From Acetobacteraceae bacterium (GTDB lineage: Bacteria > Pseudomonadota > Alphaproteobacteria > Acetobacterales > Acetobacteraceae), in the NCBI GenBank assembly GCA_003164305.1, contig PLSZ01000300.1, forward strand, positions 1 through 7,531: a stretch of 7,531 bases of DNA, given 5' to 3'. Positions 1-6,471 of the stretch are shown in pieces. The first letter of the stretch is position 1. Each line of letters starts with the position of its first letter. Under the pieces are notes generated by a model that made no database searches, had not been told where the DNA came from, and worked only from the letters and a program-made list of their open reading frames with translations. Position numbers and translations under genes: made by a program.

Positions 1-2
1 GC

Positions 3-35
3 CCGAGGATGACGACGAAAGGGCCGAGGATGACG
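3..35. repeat. Short direct repeat, two copies of CCGAGGATGACG
   Basis: The 12-mer CCGAGGATGACG occurs at 3-14 and again at 24-35, a 21-base period. Its ATGACG end matches the right-hand end of the palindromic units at 6369-6395 and 7497-7521, so these look like half-units of the same intergenic repeat family, possibly cut off by the window edge. Such ATGAC-ended repeats are common between genes in alphaproteobacteria. The remainder of 1-222 shows no convincing gene, RNA or promoter. Confidence 0.5.
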
Positions 36-222
36 TCCGGGGGAAGGTTTTCGCCTTCGCCGGTCTTATCCTGATGCTTATTAGCCCGGCCATGACGCTG
101 AGAGGTTGGCGGAACACGTTTTGCTCCGTTCGCCGACGCATATGTTCGCGCGTATCGGGTCAGGCTCAGAATTGACGAAAAGAGGGATACGACGAGCGGT
201 CGGAATTTAATTCCATTGGTTA

Positions 223-996
223 TTACTTCTTCGCGGCGCGCGCCTCGGCCACCGCTTGCTTCAATTCCGACGCGTCCACCGCGCCCGGCAGCATGGTATC
301 GCCAACGATCATCGCCGGCGTGCCCTGAATGTTCAGCTGTTGCGCCAACTTCAAATTCGCGTCGATCTGCTGCTGAATTGAAGGATCGTCCATGTCGCGC
401 ACCAGCCGCGCGCTGTCGAGGCCGAGTTTCTTCGCCTCGGACTCGATCCCCGCGCGCGTGATGTCGGGCGGCATCCGCATGACCGCGTCACGCAATTTCT
501 CATACGCGCCCTGCTTGCGCGCGGCGAGCAGCGCCTTCGTGCCGAGCACGCTCGCCGGACCGAGGATCGGCAGATCCTTGTAAACCAGCCGGACATCGCG
601 ATCGGACGCCAGGAACGCCGCCATCTCCGGCTCCAGCTTGCGGCAATACGGGCAGCGGACGTCGAAAAACTCGACGATGGTGACGCTGCCGCGGGGATTG
701 CCGCCGACCGGGTCGTTCGGGGTGATCAGCGTGTCGCGCGCGGCGACCAACGCGGCCTGGGAAGCGGTCTTCTCCCGCTCCCCATCGTCATTCTGCAACG
801 CAGTCACGGCGTCGCGCAGGATCGACGGATCGCGTTTCAGCGCGTCGCGCACGACGGCGACGATTTCCGCGCGTTGCGCGCCGGTGAACTCATCGGCTGA
901 GGCGACGGAAGAAAACCCGGCGGCGGCGGCCAGGACCGCGAGGAAAAGCCGTGCCGCCGGGAAAAATGATGCCAGAGAACGGGATGGAAACCTCAT
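223..996 (-). CDS. Secreted DsbA-family thiol:disulfide oxidoreductase, ScsC-like
   Basis: Predicted periplasmic thioredoxin-fold protein that makes or reshuffles disulfides in exported proteins; 257 residues from the chosen start. Residues 1-34 form a signal peptide (Arg-rich start, hydrophobic stretch about 17-28, cleavage after Ala-Ser-Ala34). Residues 36-68 (EFTGAQRAEIV onward, with a DPSIL motif at 56-60) resemble the helical N-terminal domain of ScsC/Com1-type DsbA proteins, which in some members drives trimer formation and isomerase activity. The catalytic CPYC is at 115-118 after EFFDVR, and the cis-proline loop is Gly-Thr-Pro227. The ATG at 996 is preferred over an upstream TTG at 1149 because it starts the signal peptide directly and has an AGGAAAAGAG purine stretch just upstream; the upstream extension is Arg-rich and unlike the family. 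It is transcribed away from the GGT-like cluster. Family assignment is firm; oxidase versus isomerase is inference. Confidence 0.9.
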   Translation of the reverse strand: MRFPSRSLASFFPAARLFLAVLAAAAGFSSVASADEFTGAQRAEIVAVVRDALKRDPSILRDAVTALQNDDGEREKTASQAALVAARDTLITPNDPVGGNPRGSVTIVEFFDVRCPYCRKLEPEMAAFLASDRDVRLVYKDLPILGPASVLGTKALLAARKQGAYEKLRDAVMRMPPDITRAGIESEAKKLGLDSARLVRDMDDPSIQQQIDANLKLAQQLNIQGTPAMIVGDTMLPGAVDASELKQAVAEARAAKK

Positions 997-1445
997 GGAC
1001 AAAACTCTTTTCCTGGCGGCGTGAGGGACAAAGCAACGCGCGCGGCGGCGCGCCGCCGATGCTTGTAGCAGATGATTGACGGATCGCGCGACCGCGGTCG
1101 CATGCGGCGAAGTCTGCCGCGGCATCGTGAGTTTCGCGGCGGATGGCAACCGCGGGGTTCACGGGAAATCGCGACCTGTTGACAACCGCCAGCCGGTTGC
1201 CGGTGCTGTCGAAGCCGTTTATGGCAGCATCGCGAACGATGAGGCGCGAACGACGTCGTGGCGGAAGATCGGGCCGCGAGTAAGCGGGCGGTGGAGCGGT
1301 TCGCGCTTTGGGTGCCTGATCCCATGACCAGGCCAACAGATGGAGACCAGGGACGGGAATGTCGCCGACACCTAGGACGAACGCTGACGGCAAGCTCAGA
1401 TCGAGGCGCATGGCGACTGGTTCCCATCCGGAGCGACGCTTCCCC
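997..1445. other. Divergent intergenic spacer with two perfect GC palindromes
   Basis: This 449-base gap separates the minus-strand DsbA-like gene from the plus-strand GGT-like gene and should hold both promoters. Two perfect palindromes are visible: 16 bases at 1043-1058 (CGGCGGCG followed by its complement) and 14 bases at 1088-1101 (GCGACC, GC, GGTCGC). Both lie 47-105 bases upstream of the DsbA-like start and could be operators, but DNA this GC-rich yields palindromes of this size by chance. A consensus -35 hexamer TTGACA lies at 1179-1184 without a matching -10. Open frames through the gap on both strands have no recognisable protein features. Confidence 0.4.
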
Positions 1446-2879
1446 ATGCGCCCCCCTGGGCGAATGACGGCGCGCCTGGCTCTGCCGCTGGCCTTGGGGC
1501 TGCTGGCCGCCGGCTGCTCGACGCTGACCTCCGTCAAGCAAACTTTGTTCGGCGGCGGCGACCAGCCAACCGCCGGGCAACCGGGATTCGTCACCGGCTT
1601 CATCGGTGAGGTCGTCGCGGATGAGCCGCGCGCCGCCCTGGCCGGCAAGGAAATCCTGTCCGGCGGAGGCTCCGCGGCGGACGCGGCGGTCGCGGTGGCG
1701 ATGTCGCTGGCGGTGACATTGCCGTCGCGCGCCGGTTTGGGCGGTGGCGGCGCCTGCCTCGCTTATACGGTCGATCGCAACAAAGTCGCCAAAGGGGTCC
1801 CCGAGGCCATCATGTTCGTGCCGCCTCCGGTGCGGAGCGTCGGCGGCGATCGGCCCGCCGCGGTGCCGATGCTCGCGCGCGGCATGTTCCTGCTGCACGC
1901 CCGCCACGGCAGGCTGAAGTTCGAGCCGCTGGTCCAGAAAGCCGAGCAACTGGCGCGGTACGGCGTCCCGGTTTCCAGCGCCCTGGCGCGCGACCTGGTG
2001 CTGGTCTCCGGGCCGCTGTTCGCCGATCCGGCGGCGCGCGCGGTGTTCGGGCCCTCCGGTGTGCCGCTGACCCAGGGCCAGGGGTTGTTGCAACCGGATC
2101 TGGCCGCGACCATGGCGCAGTTGCGCGTGGCGGGCGTCGGCGACCTGTATCTGGGTGTGATGGCGCGAAAGCTGGAACAGGCGTCGCCGGCGGCGGGGGT
2201 GCCGATCGGCATCGCCGATTTGCAGGGCGCGCTGCCCTCGATCGCGGCGCCGGTGCTGGTGCCGTTCGGCGACGACAGCGTGGCGTTTCCGCCGACCGAA
2301 GGCGGTGTGGGCGCGGCGGCGGCGTTGATGTCGCTCAAGAGCCAGCCGGCCGACGCGCAATCCGCGTTCGCGCGCTCCATCGCCGCCGCCGAACGGTGGC
2401 GGCAAGGCGGCGTCAACTCGGATCAGGTGCTGAACAGTCCGCCCGCGGCGCCCGCCGACGTGCCGCTGTATCCGGCCTCCACGACCTTCGCGACCCTGGA
2501 CCCGGACGGCAACGCGGTGGTCTGCGCGCTGACCATGAACAACCTGTTCGGTACCGGGCGCATCGTGCCCGGGCTTGGCTTCCTCGCCGCCGCGTCGCCC
2601 ACGACGGTGACGCCGCCGCTGCTGGCCATGGCCCTCGCCTGGAGCGGCCACGCGTTTCACGCGGAAGCCGGGGGCAGCGGTCAGGCGGGCGCGTCCCTGG
2701 CCGCCGCGGCGGCGCTATCCACCGCCCTGCGCTCCGGCCAGCCCATGCAGACTCCCGTGCCCGATCCTGGGCGCGCCAACGTGATCATTTGCCCACGCTA
2801 TTTGCCGGGTTCGGAGTCGGTCTGCGCCGCGGCGCCGGACCCGCGCGAAACGGGACTGGCGACCGGCGGGGGAAGTTAG
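1446..2879 (+). CDS. Gamma-glutamyltranspeptidase-like lipoprotein with altered catalytic residues
   Basis: GGT-fold protein of the Ntn-hydrolase superfamily; 477 residues from ATG 1446. True GGTs cleave gamma-glutamyl bonds, for example in glutathione, after self-cleavage ahead of a Thr nucleophile. A lipoprotein signal ends in the lipobox Leu-Ala-Ala-Gly-Cys24, so membrane anchoring at the periplasm is predicted. Family hallmarks: EILSGGGSAADAAVAVA (69-85), GLGGGG (97-102), FPP.EGG (281-286), and DPDGNAV then TMNNLFGTG (352-371). Oddities: the residue aligned with the E. coli nucleophile Thr391 (TTHYSVVD) appears to be Ser345 (STTFATLD); the FRE.AP substrate-Arg motif reads MFVPPPV; the QMDDF and PLSSM motifs are absent; and it is roughly 100 residues shorter than typical GGTs. 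Start choice is uncertain: ATGs at 1359, 1410 and 1464 are in frame; 1446 has GGAG 12 bases upstream and the alternatives change little beyond the signal. First gene of a probable three-gene operon. GGT family is confident; transpeptidase activity is doubtful. Confidence 0.85.
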   Translation: MRPPGRMTARLALPLALGLLAAGCSTLTSVKQTLFGGGDQPTAGQPGFVTGFIGEVVADEPRAALAGKEILSGGGSAADAAVAVAMSLAVTLPSRAGLGGGGACLAYTVDRNKVAKGVPEAIMFVPPPVRSVGGDRPAAVPMLARGMFLLHARHGRLKFEPLVQKAEQLARYGVPVSSALARDLVLVSGPLFADPAARAVFGPSGVPLTQGQGLLQPDLAATMAQLRVAGVGDLYLGVMARKLEQASPAAGVPIGIADLQGALPSIAAPVLVPFGDDSVAFPPTEGGVGAAAALMSLKSQPADAQSAFARSIAAAERWRQGGVNSDQVLNSPPAAPADVPLYPASTTFATLDPDGNAVVCALTMNNLFGTGRIVPGLGFLAAASPTTVTPPLLAMALAWSGHAFHAEAGGSGQAGASLAAAAALSTALRSGQPMQTPVPDPGRANVIICPRYLPGSESVCAAAPDPRETGLATGGGS

Positions 2880-2891
2880 TCGGGAATCAGT

Positions 2892-2896
2892 GGAGG
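2892..2896 (+). promoter_or_regulatory. Strong Shine-Dalgarno site GGAGG
   Basis: GGAGG lies 9 bases before the ATG at 2906, the clearest ribosome binding site in the window. It fixes the start of the small secreted protein and argues that this short frame is a real gene, although the same frame is open far upstream through the GGT-like gene. Confidence 0.75.
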
Positions 2897-2905
2897 AAAC
2901 GCGGT

Positions 2906-3220
2906 ATGCGGCTTTTCACCCTGGCCGGCGCGGTGACGTTGTTGGCGCTGTCGTCGCATTTGAGCCATGCGCGGCCGGCGACCCCGGCGGGACCGGGCCG
3001 GATCATCCGCGAGAACGCGGCGTCCTGCGTGCTCGGCATCGGCACGCCGGCGACATTGAAGTTTCAGGTCGATACTTCGACCTTGCCCGGCGCCGACAAG
3101 GATCGCCTTGGCCAGCAATGCAAATCCAGCCGCGAGACACCGTGCGTCGTCACCGTGCAAGGCAACGAAATGGGCGATCCGATGAAGGTCAAGACCGCTT
3201 CGATCAATTGGTACAACTGA
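2906..3220 (+). CDS. Small secreted protein of unknown function with three cysteines
   Basis: 104 residues; I do not recognise the family. Residues 1-22 look like a signal peptide (MRLF, hydrophobic core about 5-16, cleavage after Ser-His-Ala22), leaving a mature protein of about 82 residues. Cysteines occur at 41, 72 and 80 (ASCVLGIG, QQCKSS, TPCVV), so one disulfide plus a free thiol, or cofactor or partner binding, is possible. The mature part alternates hydrophobic and polar residues (LKFQVDTSTL, CVVTVQGNEM, KTASINWYN), suggesting a small beta-rich domain. It starts 26 bases after the GGT-like stop with a strong GGAGG site and ends 7 bases before the aminotransferase, so co-transcription is likely. 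Export plus cysteines makes it a plausible substrate of the DsbA-like protein encoded nearby; that is inference only. No membrane anchor or lipobox is seen. Confidence 0.75.
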   Translation: MRLFTLAGAVTLLALSSHLSHARPATPAGPGRIIRENAASCVLGIGTPATLKFQVDTSTLPGADKDRLGQQCKSSRETPCVVTVQGNEMGDPMKVKTASINWYN

Positions 3221-3227
3221 GCCGGCC

Positions 3228-4388
3228 ATGCCCCTGAAAATCGGCCGCGGCGCGTCGGCGCCTCCGTTCATCGTGATGGACGTGATCGCGGCGGCCAACG
3301 CGCGTCAGGCAACGTTGCCCGCGGGCGCGCCGCATGTGATCCGAATGGAGGTCGGCCAGCCGGGCACCGGTGCTCCGGCGGGCGCGGTGGCGGCGGCGCA
3401 GGCGGCACTGCGGTCCGGCGATCCGCTGGGATACACCGAAGCGTTCGGGCGAATATCGCTGCGGGAACGGATCGTCGCGCATATCCGCTCGTGGTACGGG
3501 CTGGACGTCCCGGTGGCGCGGGTCGCGGTGACGGTCGGCGCTTCGGGGGCGTTTCCGCTGGCGTTTCTGGCGGCGTTCGATCCCGGCGACCGCGTGGCGC
3601 TGGCGGCGCCGTTTTACCCGCCTTACGTCAACATCCTGACCGCTCTGGGCATTCAACCCGTGATCCTGGAAGCCGGACCGGAGACGCGGTTTCAGCCGAG
3701 CGTCGACATGCTGGAACGGCTGGATCCGCGGCCCGATGGCGTGATGATCGCCAGCCCATGCAATCCCGCCGGCACGATGCTGCATCCGGACGAACTGGCG
3801 GCGATCGCGCGCTGGTGCGACGCCAATGGCGTGCGGCTGATCAGCGACGAGATTTATCACGGGCTGAATTACGACAGCCCGATCGCCAGCGCCGCCGCGT
3901 TCAGTCCGAACGCCATCGTGGTGAACAGTTTTTCCAAGTATTTCTCGATGACCGGTTGGCGGATCGGCTGGATGGTGCTGCCCGAGGACCTGATCCGTCC
4001 GGTCGAGTGCCTGACACAGAATTTGTTCATCAGCGCGCCGTATATCTCCCAGATCGCGGCCGAGGCGGCGTTCGATTGCGATGATGAATTGCGCGGCAAT
4101 ATCGCGCGTTACCGGCGGTCGCGGGACCATTTGCTGGCGGTGTTGCCCGACGCGGGTTTCCCTCGGCTGTCGCCGGCCGAGGGGGCGTTTTATCTGTTCG
4201 CCGACATTGGCGACCGGTCGAACGATAGCGTCGCGTTTTGCACGCGTATGTTGCATGAGGCGGGTGTCGCGTGCTCGCCGGGGGTGGATTTCGATCGGAC
4301 GCGCGGCAATCGGTTCGTGCGGTTCAGTTATTGCGGCCCCGAAGCGGATATGCGCGCGGCGGCGGAACGGTTGCGCGGCTGGCGGTAG
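3228..4388 (+). CDS. PLP-dependent aminotransferase, class I/II (fold type I)
   Basis: Cytosolic aminotransferase of the aspartate aminotransferase superfamily, 386 residues, a typical full length. The start PPFIVMDVIAAANAR followed by EVGQPGTGAP (41-50) is characteristic of an alphaproteobacterial subgroup annotated only as PLP-dependent aminotransferase. Cofactor residues are intact: Asn179-Pro180 in SPCNPAGT, Asp207 and Tyr210 in SDEIY, the Schiff-base Lys237 in SFSKYFSMTGWR, and Arg245. Arg365 in FVRFSYCG fits the conserved Arg that binds the substrate alpha-carboxylate. The amino-acid substrate cannot be read from the sequence. ATG 3228 lies 7 bases after the previous stop and has no clear Shine-Dalgarno site, which suggests translational coupling to the small secreted protein. 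The gene ends one base before the stop of the convergent flavoprotein gene. No truncation or frameshift is visible. Confidence 0.93.
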   Translation: MPLKIGRGASAPPFIVMDVIAAANARQATLPAGAPHVIRMEVGQPGTGAPAGAVAAAQAALRSGDPLGYTEAFGRISLRERIVAHIRSWYGLDVPVARVAVTVGASGAFPLAFLAAFDPGDRVALAAPFYPPYVNILTALGIQPVILEAGPETRFQPSVDMLERLDPRPDGVMIASPCNPAGTMLHPDELAAIARWCDANGVRLISDEIYHGLNYDSPIASAAAFSPNAIVVNSFSKYFSMTGWRIGWMVLPEDLIRPVECLTQNLFISAPYISQIAAEAAFDCDDELRGNIARYRRSRDHLLAVLPDAGFPRLSPAEGAFYLFADIGDRSNDSVAFCTRMLHEAGVACSPGVDFDRTRGNRFVRFSYCGPEADMRAAAERLRGWR

Positions 4389-4389
4389 C

Positions 4390-5853
4390 TCACATCCAAG
4401 GTTGGGCGGTGGCGGCATTGCGCCCGGCGACGCGGCCAAACGCGAGACATTCGCCAATGTTGCCGGTTCCCTGATACAAATAACTGTAGATCGAGCCGAG
4501 TTCTCCGGCGCTGTACAGCCGTGGGATCGGTGTCCCGTCAGGCCGCACGATCTGGGCTTTTTCGTTGCGGCGAGGGCCGCCTTGCGTGTTGAGCATCGAG
4601 GGCGACAGTTCGACCGCGTAAAACGGCGGCGTCGCGACCGGCGCCAGCATCAGAACACGGCCAAACTCGGTGTCGTGCTTCGTTTCGCAGTCGATGTTCC
4701 ATCGTTTGACGGTGGCCTCCAGCGTCGCGGGGTCAAGCCCCACCAGCGCGGCGAGCGACACCAGGCTGCCGGCGGTTTTGATCCAGCTTTTCGCCAGTTC
4801 GGCGCTGTTGTCCTGGCTCCAATCGTAGCGCTCGACGATTTGCGTCCAGCCGTGGCTCGGGTGCTTGTCGTAGAGTGGGCCAGAAGAAAACAGCGTGTGA
4901 TCGACGATCATGAACATCGGGCATGGCGTGGACAGCGGCAGCCAAACGCCATTGATGGGAACCTTGCCGTGGTGGGTTTTGAATTTCTCGTCGGTGAAAC
5001 GCCGTCCGTCCGGCCCGACCACGATCATGCCGCCCGGCGTTTCCTTGCTATAGTGCAATGCCTGCATGGAAAACGAGGTGCGGACCTCCGGCACCTTCAA
5101 CGCCATCGACGGGCCGGCGTAATTGTTCATGTGCCAGAGGTCGGCGCCGACCGACTGTGCCATGGTAATCCCGTCGCCCTCGTTATAGGGCGAACCGGAG
5201 GTGTAACAATACGGCACGCCCGGCAGGTAATCGCGAATCATCCGCTGGTTGTTTTCGAACCCGCCGCAGGTCAGCACCACCCCCTTGCGCGCCCTGACGG
5301 CGATCGTTTTGTCCCCGTTCCGCGCGCGCACCCCGAGGATTTCCTTGGTGCTGTCGTGCTGGATCAATTCCTTGCCCGGCGTTTCATAAAGGATCGGAAT
5401 GGGCCGTTGCTTCACCAGCCGCTCGAACAGCTTCCACGTGTACGAGTAACCGTAGGTCGGGCCATCGTGAAACTTATGCACGCAGTCGGCGCCGGGCAGG
5501 TCGGGGAACTCAACGCCGACCGGCGGATGCTGATGCTCCTGAGGATCGCCGCCGAGGCTCCGAAGCCAGTCGTTGTTCTGGCCCATCTCCTCCGCCCACA
5601 CGCGCACCATGGTCTCCGGCACCGTGTAGGGCCCGCATAACGCGGTCAGGTAGGCGATCGCGCTCTCGACCGACGAGGTGTTCAGGTAGCCCTGGCCGGC
5701 GACGCGCGTGTTCCCGCCTTCCTGACCCTCGGGTGCCTTTTCCAGAATGACGACCTTGCAGCCCAGATCGTGCGCGGTGACGGCGGCGGCCATGCCGGCC
5801 GCCCCGAACCCCACGACGACGACGTCGGCATCCACATCCCATTGCGGTGACAT
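4390..5853 (-). CDS. FAD-binding oxidoreductase, fumarate reductase / 3-ketosteroid dehydrogenase superfamily
   Basis: Flavoprotein of the FAD_binding_2 family, 487 residues from ATG 5853. It begins with the dinucleotide-binding Rossmann motif (VVVVG, GFGAAG at 15-20) and the ribose-binding acid Glu38 in VVILEK, followed by EGGNT.VAGQG (45-55). Further family motifs: VLTCGGFE (193-200), GRRFTDE (283-289), NTQGGPRRN (422-430), and the C-terminal FAD segment YSAGELGS with YQGTGNIGECLAFGRVAG (447-477). Tyr460 in YQGTG aligns in position with the Tyr of the YPGAG motif in ketosteroid 1-dehydrogenases, so dehydrogenation or reduction of an enoate or enone-type substrate is plausible; the substrate is unknown. 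It has neither a heme c domain nor a convincing signal peptide, so it is probably cytosolic. The frame continues to an ATG at 6009, but that extension runs into an inverted repeat; GGAG 12 bases upstream supports 5853. A GTG at 5883 is another option. Confidence 0.88.
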   Translation of the reverse strand: MSPQWDVDADVVVVGFGAAGMAAAVTAHDLGCKVVILEKAPEGQEGGNTRVAGQGYLNTSSVESAIAYLTALCGPYTVPETMVRVWAEEMGQNNDWLRSLGGDPQEHQHPPVGVEFPDLPGADCVHKFHDGPTYGYSYTWKLFERLVKQRPIPILYETPGKELIQHDSTKEILGVRARNGDKTIAVRARKGVVLTCGGFENNQRMIRDYLPGVPYCYTSGSPYNEGDGITMAQSVGADLWHMNNYAGPSMALKVPEVRTSFSMQALHYSKETPGGMIVVGPDGRRFTDEKFKTHHGKVPINGVWLPLSTPCPMFMIVDHTLFSSGPLYDKHPSHGWTQIVERYDWSQDNSAELAKSWIKTAGSLVSLAALVGLDPATLEATVKRWNIDCETKHDTEFGRVLMLAPVATPPFYAVELSPSMLNTQGGPRRNEKAQIVRPDGTPIPRLYSAGELGSIYSYLYQGTGNIGECLAFGRVAGRNAATAQPWM

Positions 5854-5886
5854 TGAACGTTGGTACTCCGTGACATATTCCACTTG

Positions 5887-5918
5887 CCCCAGGGGACCAC
5901 GGTCCCGCGCGGGAGACC
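5887..5918. promoter_or_regulatory. Cluster of overlapping palindromes upstream of the flavoprotein gene
   Basis: Between 34 and 65 bases upstream of the flavoprotein ATG at 5853 lie three overlapping inverted repeats: CCCC-A-GGGG (5887-5895), GGGACC-AC-GGTCCC (5893-5906) and GGT-CCCG-CG-CGGG-AGACC (5901-5918). The position suits an operator or a hairpin in the leader. It is GC-rich, so part of this symmetry may be chance. If translation started at 6009 this stretch would be coding instead. Confidence 0.25.
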
Positions 5919-5985
5919 AGACCCCGGGGAAGCGTGGACAGGGCAATCGCATGATTGAGATTGCGACGAGCGGGAGGAAGAAAAG

Positions 5986-6132
5986 AATTTTTCGCCACGG
6001 ATGGGACATAAATGCACACGGATATTCATGGGAATCGCGGAACCTTGGCTAACCTTGCCGGCTGCTCAAGACATTGCCGCTGAAATTGCAATGAATATCC
6101 GTGCGTATCTGTGTGCATCCGTGGCAAAAATC
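5986..6132. repeat. Long imperfect inverted repeat (REP/BIME- or MITE-like)
   Basis: Two arms of about 42-45 bases face each other across about 60 bases. The left arm (5986-6030) carries CGCCACGGATG, ATGCACACGGATATTCATG; the right arm (6091-6132) carries the complement, ATGAATATCCGTGCG, GTGTGCATCCGTGGCAAAAA. The arms differ only by a few substitutions and small indels. The match is too long to be chance. Both arms can be read as a peptide beginning MNIR on opposite strands, which explains spurious small ORFs here. The ATCCGTGGC-type sequence resembles repeats dispersed in many proteobacterial genomes; no transposase or clear target duplication is present. It could fold as a long hairpin in transcripts entering from either side. 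Confidence 0.75.
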
Positions 6133-6368
6133 TTATCTTGGCCAAACAAGCCCCCGGCCTGGAAGGGTCGAAAACCCGTAGTTGGTTCGAGCGATCGCGC
6201 CGGGGGCGCGGAGGGGCACCCCATAGGTATCGGGATGAGGCTGGCGAGGCCGAAAACCCTCCCCCGAACGTCACTCTTGGGCTCTCGCACGTCGTTCTCG
6301 GGCGCGGCCCGCGGATCGGCCAGCCCAGACATCTTTTTCGACTTTTGACTGCCTCGGCGTGCCGAGAG
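6133..6368. other. Non-coding stretch between repeat elements, upstream of mbfA
   Basis: No gene is supported here; open frames on both strands give Arg/Pro-rich peptides without domains. Local symmetry includes a 9-base inverted pair GCCCCCGGC (6150-6158) and GCCGGGGGC (6199-6207), with a small hairpin GGGT-CGAAA-ACCC (6165-6177) nested between them, GGGG-CA-CCCC (6213-6222), and CTCGGC-GT-GCCGAG (6353-6366). These are weak in DNA of this composition. The mbfA promoter should lie here or just downstream, but no Irr/ICE-like TTTAGAA...TTCTAAA box is visible. Confidence 0.35.
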
Positions 6369-6395
6369 ATTCTCGGTTCGAGCCCGAGAATGACG
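6369..6395 (+). repeat. Palindromic intergenic repeat unit
   Basis: Stem ATTCTCGG (6369-6376), loop TTCGAGC (6377-6383), complementary stem CCGAGAAT (6384-6391), then GACG. The same plan of 8-base stem, TCGAG in the loop and trailing GACG is found at 7497-7521, with different but compensating stem bases. It lies 77 bases upstream of the mbfA start. Confidence 0.6.
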
Positions 6396-6471
6396 GGAAA
6401 GAAGCAAGCCGCGACCCTCGACCCCGCCTGGTCTCTTGACGCGCATGCCGCCTCCGTCACATTTCGCCACT

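Noticed and set aside
202..214. Palindrome GGAAT-TTA-ATTCC just after the DsbA-like stop codon
   Set aside because: Only a 5-base AT-rich stem with no T run on the transcribed strand; too weak for a terminator call.
1179..1184. Perfect -35 hexamer TTGACA upstream of the GGT-like gene
   Set aside because: At 16-18 base spacing the following bases are GC-rich and do not resemble a -10 box.
1140..1360. Possible decayed gene in the divergent spacer (minus-strand peptide with RSRLIVRDAAINGF)
   Set aside because: No recognisable family, no ribosome binding site, and the frame merges into antisense sequence.
993..2660. 555-residue open frame on the minus strand antisense to the GGT-like gene
   Set aside because: Very rich in Arg, His, Gln and Gly without domains; it mirrors the GC-rich codon pattern of the real gene on the other strand.
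4081..5640. 519-residue plus-strand frame antisense to the flavoprotein gene
   Set aside because: It overlaps two confident genes and has no recognisable domain; the flavoprotein frame has full family motifs.
5854..6009. N-terminal extension of the flavoprotein with a hydrophobic stretch resembling a signal anchor
   Set aside because: Its first residues are encoded by the left arm of an inverted repeat, and the family normally begins just before the Rossmann motif.
6150..6207. Nested inverted repeats that might be a structured RNA
   Set aside because: Nine-base GC pairs across 40 bases are expected by chance in this composition, and no known RNA fold was recognised; GGTTCGAGC at 6184-6192 recalls a tRNA T-arm but no acceptor or anticodon arm fits.
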